This document shows positions 36,398-44,415 of a DNA stretch of 64,000 nucleotides, piece by piece. This DNA is from Pontibacter chinhatensis (lineage in GTDB: Bacteria; Bacteroidota; Bacteroidia; Cytophagales; Hymenobacteraceae). The notes below the pieces were generated by a model. That model was not told where the DNA came from. It saw nothing but the letters and a program-made list of their open reading frames with translations, and ran no database searches. The translations under genes were made by a program, and so were the position numbers. Each line of letters starts with the position of its first letter. Position 1 is the first letter of the stretch. The stretch lies in NCBI RefSeq assembly GCF_900113285.1, contig NZ_FOOT01000001.1, positions 930,001 to 994,000 on the forward strand, written 5' to 3'.

Positions 36398-36674
36398 GAT
36401 ATGCACATTAAAAAAGTTAATCTATTCTATTATTTATTTAAACGCTCCTGTAAAACAGCTAGTTCTGCACTCCACTTCTTAAAAGGGCACGTTCACCCTT
36501 ATTTGTACACTATTTAATATTTATAAAGTATAAATTGTTTCCCTATATACCGATTTTACGTATGCTTTAGGATTACTTTTCCCAACTTCTCAAGCTGCAT
36601 AAACCTCCGGATATAGGAGTTTCCGGCAGTACGCTAGCCTGTCTGAACCTAAACAATTGTACTGATCACAGGGT

Positions 36675-36700
36675 ATAAGCCTTCTTAAAAAAGGCTTATG
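36675..36700 (+). promoter_or_regulatory. hairpin enclosing the start codon of the DUF72 gene
   Basis: A perfect 9-bp stem, ATAAGCCTT (36675-36683) with AAGGCTTAT (36691-36699). The right arm contains the first two bases of the ATG at 36698. When folded, the start region would be sequestered, suggesting translational control or an RNA thermometer-like switch (inference). Confidence 0.4.
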
Positions 36701-37435
36701 GAGCAGCAGCTACACATCGGAACGTCTGGGTGGCACTATAAACACTGGGTGGGCACTTTCTATCCGAAGGACGTACGTCAAAAGGACTTCACAGGTTACT
36801 ACACCCGCTTCTTCCGTACTGTGGAAATCAATAATTCTTTTTATAAACTTCCTACGCCCGAGACCTTTGCCAGCTGGCGCAACGCCGTGCCCGACGACTT
36901 CATCTTCTCCGTGAAAGCCAGCCGCTACCTCACGCACATGAAGAAACTGCTGAATCCCCAAGAGCCGCTGAGCCGCTTTTTTCATAGCGCCAACGCCCTG
37001 GAGCACAAGCTTGGGCCGGTGCTTTTCCAGCTGCCGCCGGGCTGGAAAGTTAATGCCAGCCGCTTACGTAATTTTCTGGCCCAGTTGCCGCCCTACTACA
37101 GGTATACTTTTGAGTTCCGCCATCCGAGCTGGTACACAGATGAAATTTTGGACCTCCTCCGAAAACATAATGCCGCTTTTTGTATTTATGAGTTGGACGG
37201 GCATGTTACGCCGTTTCATGTTACCGCCCCGTTTGTGTATGTGCGCCTGCACGGCCCTCAAGGGAAGTATAGCGGGTCTTATACCGAGGAGGCTCTGCAG
37301 GGATGGGCGCGGCAATGCCTGGCATGGCAACAGGCGGGCCTGGACGTGTATGTGTACTTCGATAACGACCAACTGGGGTATGCGGCCTTCAACGCGCTTC
37401 GCTTACAGGAGCTTGTGGCAAAGCAGCAAGTATGA
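36698..37435 (+). CDS. DUF72 (YecE-like) protein
   Basis: 245 aa, the normal family size, TIM-barrel type. Diagnostic blocks: LHIGTSGWHYKHWVGTFYP, TVEINNSFYKLP, DFIFSVKASRYLTHMKKL, LGPVLFQLPPGWK, FEFRHPSWY, YVRLHGPQGKYSGSY and VYVYFDNDQLGYA. The family is widespread and of unknown biochemical function. Its start codon is buried in a hairpin. Not obviously operonic with the reductase gene 101 bp downstream. Confidence 0.93.
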   Translation: MEQQLHIGTSGWHYKHWVGTFYPKDVRQKDFTGYYTRFFRTVEINNSFYKLPTPETFASWRNAVPDDFIFSVKASRYLTHMKKLLNPQEPLSRFFHSANALEHKLGPVLFQLPPGWKVNASRLRNFLAQLPPYYRYTFEFRHPSWYTDEILDLLRKHNAAFCIYELDGHVTPFHVTAPFVYVRLHGPQGKYSGSYTEEALQGWARQCLAWQQAGLDVYVYFDNDQLGYAAFNALRLQELVAKQQV

Positions 37436-37536
37436 ATTGGATGACAAACTGCTCAAAAAGTATGAAATTTACTATGGAAGCTGCTGCATGGTGGCTACCT
37501 TTACCTGTTGTATTAACCGAAACCCTAACATAAATA

Positions 37537-38550
37537 ATGAGCAAAATAACAACGGATATATGCATTGTGGGCGCGGGCCCGGTAGGCTTGTTTGCCGTGT
37601 TTGAGGCTGGCCTGCTCAAGATGCGTTGCCACGTAGTAGATGCGCTCCCTGCCGTTGGCGGGCAGCTATCCGAAATTTATCCTAAAAAACCGATTTATGA
37701 TATTCCAGGCTTCCCGGAAATTCTGGCCGGAGACCTGGTAAAGAACCTGGAGCAGCAAATTGCACCTTTTCACCCCACCTTTACACTGGGCGAGCGCGTG
37801 GAAGACCTCGAGAAACTGGAGGATGGTTCGTTTATCGTCCGCACCGTGGATGGCACCGAAATCGCCTGTAAGGTGGTGGTGATTGCCGGGGGGCTGGGGT
37901 CGTTTGAGCCCCGCAAGCCGGCCATCGAAAACCTGGAGAAGTATGAGAAGAACGGCGTGGAGTACATGGTGCGCGACCCGGAGGTGTTCCACAACAAGCG
38001 CGTGGTGATAGCCGGTGGCGGCGACTCCGCCCTGGACTGGACCATCTACCTGGCCGGCCTTTGCAAAGAGCTGACGCTGGTGCACCGCGGTACAACCTTT
38101 AGGGGCGCCCCTGAGTCGGCAGCCAAGGTACTGAGCATGGCTGAGGAAGACCAAATCAAGCTCCTCCTGAAGTCGAACGTGACAGAGGTGCACGGCGAGG
38201 ACGGGCTGGATGCGGTGACGGTGATGGTAGACAACAAGGAGCCTTACAAAATAGACACGGATTACTTTATTCCGCTCTTCGGGCTGGTGCCAAAACTGGG
38301 ACCCATCGAGAACTGGGGACTGGAGCTGGACAAAGGCGCCATTGTAGTGGACACACATGACTACTCCACCAACGTGCCGGGCGTGTATGCCATCGGCGAC
38401 ATCAACACCTACCCTGGTAAGCTGAAGCTTATACTTTGCGGCTTCCACGAGGCAGCCCTGATGGCACAGAGTGCATACAACATCATTTACCCGGACAAGA
38501 AGTTTGTGTTAAAGTATACCACTGTTAACGGCATTCAGGAACTACAGTAA
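37537..38550 (+). CDS. ferredoxin-NADP+ reductase, thioredoxin-reductase-like (type 2 FNR)
   Basis: 337 aa FAD/NAD(P) flavoprotein. FAD site CIVGAGPVGLFA (9-20), GGQLSEIYPKKPIYDIPG, NADPH site VVIAGGGDSALDW, and a C-terminal GVYAIGDINTYPGKLKLILCGFHEAA. The redox CxxC of thioredoxin reductase is absent, which places it in the YumC-type FNR group. It shares the TAATG stop/start with the downstream 2Fe-2S ferredoxin, so the pair forms an electron-transfer unit, with direction and final acceptor unknown. Confidence 0.93.
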   Translation: MSKITTDICIVGAGPVGLFAVFEAGLLKMRCHVVDALPAVGGQLSEIYPKKPIYDIPGFPEILAGDLVKNLEQQIAPFHPTFTLGERVEDLEKLEDGSFIVRTVDGTEIACKVVVIAGGLGSFEPRKPAIENLEKYEKNGVEYMVRDPEVFHNKRVVIAGGGDSALDWTIYLAGLCKELTLVHRGTTFRGAPESAAKVLSMAEEDQIKLLLKSNVTEVHGEDGLDAVTVMVDNKEPYKIDTDYFIPLFGLVPKLGPIENWGLELDKGAIVVDTHDYSTNVPGVYAIGDINTYPGKLKLILCGFHEAALMAQSAYNIIYPDKKFVLKYTTVNGIQELQ

Positions 38551-38879
38551 TGAAAGACGCAATCACGATATATGTAGCGCAGGACAACGGCGAGCGCGTT
38601 GAACTGGAGGCCCCACTGGACATGAACCTGTCGGTGATGGAGGTGCTGAAGGCCAACGAATTTCCGGTGCAGGCGGTTTGTGGTGGCATGGCCATCTGTG
38701 CCACCTGCCACGTGGAGGTGCTGGAAAACGGCCAGGGCGAGCTTCCCGACATGGGCGACGACGAGGCGTACATGCTCGAATCACTGCCTCATGCCACAGA
38801 GAGCAGCCGCCTCTCCTGCCAGCTGCGCGTAAACCCAGACCTGGATGGCCTGGTGGTGCGCATCATGCCGGAAGCCTAG
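38550..38879 (+). CDS. 2Fe-2S ferredoxin (adrenodoxin/thioredoxin-like class)
   Basis: 109 aa. The cluster ligands follow the plant/vertebrate-type pattern C44-x5-C50-x2-C53-x36-C90 (VCGGMAICATCHVEV, RLSCQL). The start overlaps the stop of the reductase gene by one base. It is the probable electron partner of that reductase. A hairpin follows at 38908. Confidence 0.94.
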   Translation: MKDAITIYVAQDNGERVELEAPLDMNLSVMEVLKANEFPVQAVCGGMAICATCHVEVLENGQGELPDMGDDEAYMLESLPHATESSRLSCQLRVNPDLDGLVVRIMPEA

Positions 38880-38907
38880 CCGCTCCTAGCATAAGTTATC
38901 TTCTAAG

Positions 38908-38943
38908 CGTCGGGCTTCTCTTCATTTGGGGAGGAGCCCGACG
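38908..38943 (+). terminator. hairpin after ferredoxin gene
   Basis: A 9-bp stem (38908-38916 with 38935-38943) followed by a modest T-rich tail. Confidence 0.6.
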
Positions 38944-39123
38944 TCTTTATAAGCTCACCGAAAAGGCCGCCTGATACTATCCCATGCGCTCGCTCATGAG
39001 ATATTTTGTTTGAGGTGATTTATTTATACTTGTCACTGTGCTGCGCTCAACAGCAAGTATATTAGTATAGGTTTAAGAATAAAGTTAAGCCTGGTTACGA
39101 TTTACTGCTTTGATAAAAGTGAT

Positions 39124-39163
39124 AACCCACCCCCGCCCCTCCCAAGAGGGGAATTCCTGCAAG
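39124..39163. repeat. intergenic repeat family A (CCCACC..CCCCTCC..GAGGGGAATT), copy 1
   Basis: Shares its core with copies at 47562, 57818, 59733 (inverted) and 59848 (inverted): aacccacc, a C-rich arm, a G-rich arm and gaattcctg. The C- and G-rich arms can pair as a short hairpin. Confidence 0.75.
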
Positions 39164-39479
39164 AGTAAAATATTCCACTACTTGGAGGGTCTGGGCCATT
39201 TCATTCTCTTCTATTTTGTCATCCTGAAAGGATCTTGGTAGCCAGTCGCAAAAGCTTATCCTCCGGGCGTAGGGGCCCTCTTTCTCTTCCAGGTTTCTGA
39301 ACAGAGTGGCAGATAATTTAAGAGCAATCTGAGTAGGATAAACTGCCCTGCCGCAGTGATAATATACACACCGCCTGGGGACAACTCATACTCGCCGGAG
39401 GCGAGCGAGGGCTGCAGTGTTGACTTAATTGATTAGGCTCTTATACTTTTATACTTCCAGTCACTGCTGAATGTCCTGA

Positions 39480-39896
39480 TCAGGGCTTCTCGAAACTGAG
39501 TACCCGCGCCACCACAGAGTCCGTTTTACCGGCAGCTTGCTCAAACACCACCCATCCTTCCCGCTTCGACTCCTGCGGCACGAACGCTATATGCAGCTCC
39601 GCCTTCTCCAGTTCCTGCCCTCCTCTGCGGATCGATACCTGTACGCGCACCTCTTCTGCCGACATGCCGCCCTTATTTTCGACCAGCACCTGGTAGCGGT
39701 TGGGTGTATTTTCTGATGGGGATGGCCATACTTGTGTCACTATCTCTGGAGGTGTTTCGGAGTGATGGTATACTTTATAGCCCAGGTAGCCCAGTATCGC
39801 CAGGACAAGTATAAGGCTGAGGCCAAACACGGTCCACTCGAACCAGTTTTTGATATCCTTTTCCTCACTGCTGCTTTGCGATTCCTTATTGTTCAT
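39480..39896 (-). CDS. TIGR02588-type membrane-anchored protein
   Basis: 138 aa. A polar N-terminus, one membrane span (about 24-43, TVFGLSLILVLAILGYLGYKVY) and an extracytoplasmic beta-rich domain (RYQVLVENKGGMSAEEVRVQVSI, ESKREGWVVFEQ) resembling a small Ig-like fold. It follows the DUF2391/TIGR02587 protein by 15 bp, which is the usual arrangement of this pair. Function unknown. Confidence 0.78.
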   Translation of the reverse strand: MNNKESQSSSEEKDIKNWFEWTVFGLSLILVLAILGYLGYKVYHHSETPPEIVTQVWPSPSENTPNRYQVLVENKGGMSAEEVRVQVSIRRGGQELEKAELHIAFVPQESKREGWVVFEQAAGKTDSVVARVLSFEKP

Positions 39897-39911
39897 GATG
39901 CATGTATTAGC

Positions 39912-40781
39912 TTATTTTATCAGAAGCCTGCCCGCAGAGGCGCCCAGCGAGGAAAGTACACCCAGCACGATAACTTGCGAAAAAGCCACCCAGAAACTAA
40001 CGCCGCTAAACCTGCCGAAGAACCAGAGTGCCGCTGCAGACACAGCAAGCGCAATGAGGTAGGTAATGCAGGTGTCCAAGGTCAATTCGAAAATGAGGTT
40101 GCCCGTGTGGCGCCCCGAGGTGCCCTTGAAATCACTGAAGTATACCACCACCACACTGAGCAGCAGCGAGAGCACTGCCATCAGCAGCACATGGTAAGGT
40201 TGAGCCTCTACTGCAAGCATCAGCACTTCCTCCGTTGGGGCCACGTTGCCCCCTATCACAATCGCTCCGCACGTGGCAAGCACCAACATCCCGAACCTGA
40301 GCGGCTCTTTCTCGTGCTCCAGCTCATCTTCTTCCTCCTCATCCTCCTGCGCCCCCAGCTGCGCCGTGCCAATGGACACGCCAATCGACACCGCCATCGC
40401 CTCCACAATCACTTTCCCCATGATCTCTGCCAGGGCCATGTCGTGCAGCTGAATGCGGTTGAGCACAAACAGCACACAAAAAGAGAGCACCAGCCCGATG
40501 CCCATCTCCTCAATGGAGTCCACCATCACGCTGCGCCACGACACGCTTGGGTGCATGCCGGCATAGCGGTTGTAGCCCAGCAGCAGCAGGTACGTCACCA
40601 GCACCAGGATCAGCAGGCGAAACGGAGAGGCAATAAAACCTGACCACCATACTTCCATGGTATATAGCAGCGGAAAGCTGAACAGCAGGCCGCCTGTTAT
40701 CCCACGCGCATATTCCTTCAGCGACTGCCGCAGTGGTCGGCTGTTGCTCCCAGCCTCTTGTTTTTTTCTTTCCTCTGTCAC
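39912..40781 (-). CDS. TIGR02587 (DUF2391) integral membrane protein
   Basis: 289 aa with about seven membrane segments. Family blocks: YARGITGGLLFSFPLLYTMEVWW, DSIEEMGIGLVLSF, IMGKVIVEAMAVSIGVSIGTAQLG, and an acidic cytoplasmic loop EDEEEEDELEHEKEP. It is the first gene of a two-gene operon with the TIGR02588 protein. The family is conserved but uncharacterised. The N-terminal 16 residues are polar. Confidence 0.82.
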   Translation of the reverse strand: MTEERKKQEAGSNSRPLRQSLKEYARGITGGLLFSFPLLYTMEVWWSGFIASPFRLLILVLVTYLLLLGYNRYAGMHPSVSWRSVMVDSIEEMGIGLVLSFCVLFVLNRIQLHDMALAEIMGKVIVEAMAVSIGVSIGTAQLGAQEDEEEEDELEHEKEPLRFGMLVLATCGAIVIGGNVAPTEEVLMLAVEAQPYHVLLMAVLSLLLSVVVVYFSDFKGTSGRHTGNLIFELTLDTCITYLIALAVSAAALWFFGRFSGVSFWVAFSQVIVLGVLSSLGASAGRLLIK

Positions 40782-40867
40782 TTCCTCTGAATTTGTGCCA
40801 TATACGGCTGAAGGGGAATTACGGCTGCTTTGGTGACACTTTGCGGTACAGGAAACTTGAAAAGTGC

Positions 40868-40898
40868 TTGTTAGAACATAGTATATTACCTATAATTG
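40868..40898 (+). promoter_or_regulatory. Bacteroidota-type promoter for outer-membrane protein gene
   Basis: TTG (40868-40870), a 20-nt spacer, then TATAATTG (40891-40898), one mismatch from TAnnTTTG. It lies 46 bp before the ATG at 40945. Confidence 0.5.
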
Positions 40899-40944
40899 TT
40901 GCGCGTGACAGCAAACAACCTTTTATACAACTAAGAAAACAAAC

Positions 40945-41592
40945 ATGAAGAAGCTTCTAGCAGCAGCCGTATTCGCTCTACTGGGCACAGGTGCCTTCGC
41001 CCAAACCTCGCAGGGAACCGTTGTGGTAACGGGTGGGCTTTCTTTTAGCACATCCACCTCGGAATCCACACTGAACGATACCATCAGCCAGAAATCCAGT
41101 GGAACTGCATTCAGAATGGGCCCAAGTATTGGGTATATGCTTGGCAATAACTTTCAGCTTGGTGCTGCTTTGGGTTATACCCATTCAACAATTAAGAATA
41201 TACAATTTAATAGCGAGGGTGACAGCCACGAATTGAAGACAAAAGCAAATGGCTTTGCCATTAGACCCTACCTCAAAAAGTATTTCATGCTCTCTGAGCA
41301 GTTTGCCCTTACAGGACAGCTTTCTGCTGGACTAAGCTTCTATAAAAGGAAGCCTGACGCTAATGCTGATTCCCAGCAGAAGAGCACTTCATTCGATGTA
41401 GCGCTTGCCCCGGGGATCACTTACTTTCCTTCTGATAAACTTGGTATAAGCGCTGGCTTCGGCGGGCTGCTGTATAACCAGATAGTAAAGAAAACGGAAG
41501 CAAATGATACACCCGTAAAAACTAACTCTGGTTTAAGCATTAGCTTGGAGGATGCGCTTTCTTTCAGTTTAAGCTATTATATCAACCGCTAG
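40945..41592 (+). CDS. small outer-membrane beta-barrel protein, paralogue 1
   Basis: 215 aa. Signal peptide MKKLLAAAVFALLGTGAFAQ, then alternating strands with YMLGNNFQLGAALGYTHS, AIRPYLKKYFMLSEQFALTGQLSAG and ALAPGITYFPSDKLGISAGFGGL, ending in an aromatic-rich strand LSFSLSYYINR typical of outer-membrane barrels. Likely 8 strands, OmpA-like without a peptidoglycan domain. Tandem paralogue of the next gene. Confidence 0.85.
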   Translation: MKKLLAAAVFALLGTGAFAQTSQGTVVVTGGLSFSTSTSESTLNDTISQKSSGTAFRMGPSIGYMLGNNFQLGAALGYTHSTIKNIQFNSEGDSHELKTKANGFAIRPYLKKYFMLSEQFALTGQLSAGLSFYKRKPDANADSQQKSTSFDVALAPGITYFPSDKLGISAGFGGLLYNQIVKKTEANDTPVKTNSGLSISLEDALSFSLSYYINR

Positions 41593-41737
41593 TACAATCT
41601 TCATTCGCTATGCTGTACTTATACTTTCTGCTTCTCCAGAGAATGGAGCCGAGGAAGTTGGCACACAAATAATTCTTGGTAGAGAGCCTGATGATACACC
41701 CATGTATAAACTTTTAAATTCCTAAAGAAGACAAACC

Positions 41738-42409
41738 ATGAAGAAGTTATTATTTACTGTTTTACTCGCTTGCATCGGTTCCGCTGCTCTCGCCCAAACA
41801 TCCCGAGGTACCGTTGTGGCCTCCGGCTCTCTAAGCTATTATGATCACACTGACAAGACCGAGGATGAAATAAGCTCTACAGAAAACAGATCCTTTTCTA
41901 TTGCGCCGGGAATTGGATACATGATCATAGAAAACCTTGAGGCAGGCATCAGCTTTCGTTTCACTACCTCTATCCAGACGGCAAACTCAGCTCATTTAAA
42001 TCAGTGGGGCATTCGTGAACCATATTCACTCACTGAGAGCAAAGACAAGAGTTTTGCTATAACCCCTTATGTGAAGAAATACTTTACTCTTTCTGAGAAA
42101 ATTGCATTTACCGGCGAAGCATATCTTAGCTTCTCAAAGGGAGACAGCCGTTATGAGTCAGAAATCTTGGAGTATAGTAGAACTGAATCTAATAGAAGTG
42201 ACACGGGATTCGGCGTAGGCATTAGGCCAGGTATCACCTTTTTCCCTACAGAGAAGATTGGCTTGAGTGCAAACTTCGGACGTTTAGGATATAATCATAC
42301 TACTCACAAAATTGAAGAGTACGACTTTAAGTCAAAATCCTCAGACTTTGGCTTGAACCTGGATGGCAGCACCCTTTCCTTTAGCTTCGGCTACTACATC
42401 AGTCGCTAA
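41738..42409 (+). CDS. small outer-membrane beta-barrel protein, paralogue 2
   Basis: 223 aa. Signal peptide MKKLLFTVLLACIGSAALAQ, then the same layout as its upstream neighbour: SRGTVVASGSLSYYDHT, APGIGYMIIENLEAGISFRF, AITPYVKKYFTLSEKIAFTGEAYLS, RPGITFFPTEKIGLSANFG and C-terminal LSFSFGYYISR. Clearly a tandem duplicate. Function unknown; small barrels of this kind are often stress- or surface-related. Ends at a very long terminator. Confidence 0.85.
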   Translation: MKKLLFTVLLACIGSAALAQTSRGTVVASGSLSYYDHTDKTEDEISSTENRSFSIAPGIGYMIIENLEAGISFRFTTSIQTANSAHLNQWGIREPYSLTESKDKSFAITPYVKKYFTLSEKIAFTGEAYLSFSKGDSRYESEILEYSRTESNRSDTGFGVGIRPGITFFPTEKIGLSANFGRLGYNHTTHKIEEYDFKSKSSDFGLNLDGSTLSFSFGYYISR

Positions 42410-42420
42410 CCAGGTACAGC

Positions 42421-42479
42421 AAGTATAAGAAGAGGGGCCTGCGCAAGTATAGTTTGCGCAGGCCCCTCTTCTTATACTT
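42421..42479. terminator. long bidirectional terminator built with AAGTATA at its stem base
   Basis: A perfect 26-bp inverted repeat (42421-42446 with 42454-42479). The outermost bases of the stem are AAGTATA and TATACTT, so the overrepresented word forms the stem base as an inverted pair; a third copy (AAGTATA, 42445-42451) lies across the stem-loop junction. Between convergent genes. Confidence 0.9.
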
Positions 42480-42493
42480 TGGCAGAATTATAC

Positions 42494-43234
42494 TTACCAG
42501 CCGCTGGCCAGCACGTCGGCGATGTGCATGGTTTTGATGGGCTTGTTCTGCTTTTTGATATAGGCCTCCAGGTGCATCAGGCAACTGCTGTCGGTGGAGA
42601 CGATGTAATCGGCGCCGGTGGCCAGGGCATTGTCTACCTTTTGCTCGGCCATGGCAGAGGAAATCGCCTCAAACTTCACGGCGAAGGTGCCCCCGAAGCC
42701 ACAGCAGGTCTCATTATCCTCCATCTCCACAAGTTCCAGCCCTTTTACGTTGCTCAGGAGTTCGCGCGGGCCCGCTTTGATGCCGCACTCGCGCAGGGCG
42801 CTGCAGGAGTCGTGGTAAGTATAGCGGCCTGGCAGCGAAGCCCCTTCGATGCGCGTAATACCCAGCACGTCGGTCAGGAACTCGGTCAGCTCGTACACTT
42901 TCTTTTGCATGGCCCTATACTGCACCAACTTCGACGACTTCACAAAAATATCCTGGTAAGCATTGCGCACCATGCCCACGCACGACGCCGAGGGCGCCAC
43001 GATGAAATGGGACGTATCGCTTGTGAAATCCTCCAGGAACTTATCAGCTACTTCGCGGGCCTCGTTAAAAAAGCCGGCATTGTAGGCTGGTTGTCCGCAG
43101 CAGGTCTGGTTGGGGTTGTAGCGCACATCGCAGCCTACCTTTTCCAAAACCTTCACCATGTTCATGGCCGTGTCGGGGAAGAGCTGGTCCACGAAGCACG
43201 GAACAAATATATCAACTATGTGTCTTCTTAGCAT
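42494..43234 (-). CDS. LutA-like (Fe-S)-binding protein with CCG domains
   Basis: 246 aa. Two cysteine-rich (CCG) domains: QTCCGQPAYNAGF (about residue 45) and NETCCGFGGTFAVKF (about 188), with further Cys in IFVPCFVDQ and YHDSCSALRECG. It matches LutA/YkgE, a subunit of L-lactate or glycolate oxidation complexes. Its usual partners LutB and LutC are not in the window; instead it follows a HMG-CoA lyase-like gene by 1 bp in an operon. Confidence 0.88.
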   Translation of the reverse strand: MLRRHIVDIFVPCFVDQLFPDTAMNMVKVLEKVGCDVRYNPNQTCCGQPAYNAGFFNEAREVADKFLEDFTSDTSHFIVAPSASCVGMVRNAYQDIFVKSSKLVQYRAMQKKVYELTEFLTDVLGITRIEGASLPGRYTYHDSCSALRECGIKAGPRELLSNVKGLELVEMEDNETCCGFGGTFAVKFEAISSAMAEQKVDNALATGADYIVSTDSSCLMHLEAYIKKQNKPIKTMHIADVLASGW

Positions 43235-43235
43235 A

Positions 43236-44081
43236 CTATAGAAACACCGCCCCTGATTCGGCCATGGCAGCCTGCAGAGCAGCTTTGTTGAGGTGCAAAT
43301 CTACGCCAATATTTTCGAAGTAGCTTATCATATTTTCAGTCGGCATATTGCCCACCAGTTCATCCTTGGCCATGGGGCAGCCGCCGTAGCCGCGCAGGGC
43401 CCCGTCGAAGCGGCGGCAACCGGAATGATAGGCCGCCTCCACTTTTTCCTGCCAGGTAGCAGGCGTGGTGTGCAGGTGCGCCCCAAACTCGATATGCCCG
43501 AATGCCGGTATCAGGTGGCTGAACAGGTAGGTGATGTTCTCCGGCGTGGCCACGCCAATCGTATCGGACAGAGAAACAATTTTAACCTGCAGTTTGTCGA
43601 GCTCCTGTACAAAGTTTAGCACCGTTTCCACATCCCAAGGGTCATCATAAGGGTTGCCAAACCCCATAGAGATGTAGGTAACCAGTGTTTTGCCGTGCTT
43701 GTGGCAAATATCCTGGATCTCGGCCAGTTGCTGCATGGCCTCGGCTATACTTTTGTTGGTGTTGCGCTGCTGAAATGTCTCGGATACTGACAGCGGAAAA
43801 CCCAGGTAGTCTATCTGCTTATACTTTGCTGCTTCCTCCGCGCCGCGCGTATTGGCGATAATGGCCAGCAATCTGGAGGTTGTATTGTCCAGCTCCAGCC
43901 TATCCAGCACCTCGGCTGTGTCTGCCATCTGCGGGATGGCCTTGGGCGACACGAAGCTCCCGAAGTCAATGGTGTCGAAGCCGACTTTGAGCAGTTGGTT
44001 GATGTAGTTTGCCTTTACCTCCGTGGGTATAAAATCCTTGATGCCTTGCATGGCATCGCGGGGGCACTCGATTAGTTTCAT
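43236..44081 (-). CDS. hydroxymethylglutaryl-CoA lyase-like protein
   Basis: 281 aa from ATG 44081. A TTG at 44126 would extend it, but a perfect -7 element (TATCTTTG, 44131-44124 on this strand) overlaps that region, so transcription should begin after the TTG. HMGL-like TIM barrel: ECPRDAMQG (compare RDGLQ), VGFDTIDFGSFVSPKAIPQ, SVSETFQQRNTN, AHLHTTPA (metal His pair) and GYGGCPMAKDELVGN (catalytic Cys). It cleaves HMG-CoA to acetyl-CoA and acetoacetate in leucine or ketone-body catabolism. Operonic with the LutA-like gene. Confidence 0.88.
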   Translation of the reverse strand: MKLIECPRDAMQGIKDFIPTEVKANYINQLLKVGFDTIDFGSFVSPKAIPQMADTAEVLDRLELDNTTSRLLAIIANTRGAEEAAKYKQIDYLGFPLSVSETFQQRNTNKSIAEAMQQLAEIQDICHKHGKTLVTYISMGFGNPYDDPWDVETVLNFVQELDKLQVKIVSLSDTIGVATPENITYLFSHLIPAFGHIEFGAHLHTTPATWQEKVEAAYHSGCRRFDGALRGYGGCPMAKDELVGNMPTENMISYFENIGVDLHLNKAALQAAMAESGAVFL

Positions 44082-44123
44082 GGTCCAGCGTTTAACTTTA
44101 AAGTCTCGTAAGGCTGCCTCACC

Positions 44124-44131
44124 CAAAGATA
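44124..44131 (-). promoter_or_regulatory. -7 element TATCTTTG for the HMGL/LutA operon
   Basis: An exact TAnnTTTG on the minus strand, 43 bp upstream of the ATG at 44081. No convincing -33 box at the usual spacing; the nearest TTG is about 26 nt away. Confidence 0.5.
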
Positions 44132-44415
44132 CATTTATCCTTTTAGCTAAAAAAGTACAATCTTATACTTTGACAGCACGCTACTTTTACTTATATTTTT
44201 ATTCTAAAATCACATTGTTGCAACTTGAGCGTCAGAAGCTAGCCGTTATTTAGGTTCATAACAGGGCGCATTTCCGGAACAGGCTCTACACAGTGCATCA
44301 GATTATATACTTATACTTTGCCATACCGACGAAGTGAAGTTACCAGATTTATACTTCGATAGGCAGGATCCGGGAAAAACAGCTCCGGCTCCAACCGACG
44401 ACATACATAAAGCAT

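Larger units (their letters stand above)
38880..39479. other. 600-bp gene-free region with repeats
   Basis: It contains a hairpin (38908-38943), a copy of the aggggaattcct-type repeat (39124-39163), a short TGTCATCCTGAAAGGATCTT-type repeat (39216-39238) and several AAGTATA/TATACTT words (39026, 39054, 39440-39457). No ORF is supported. Confidence 0.7.

Noticed and set aside
43236..44126. Longer HMG-CoA lyase form starting at TTG 44126
   Set aside because: A perfect -7 element at 44124-44131 overlaps that codon, so transcription would start after it.
44311..44327. TATACTTTG words as promoter -7 boxes explaining the signature word
   Set aside because: Spacing between TA and TTTG is three rather than two bases, and many copies lie deep inside ORFs or in the opposite orientation, so promoters cannot explain most copies.
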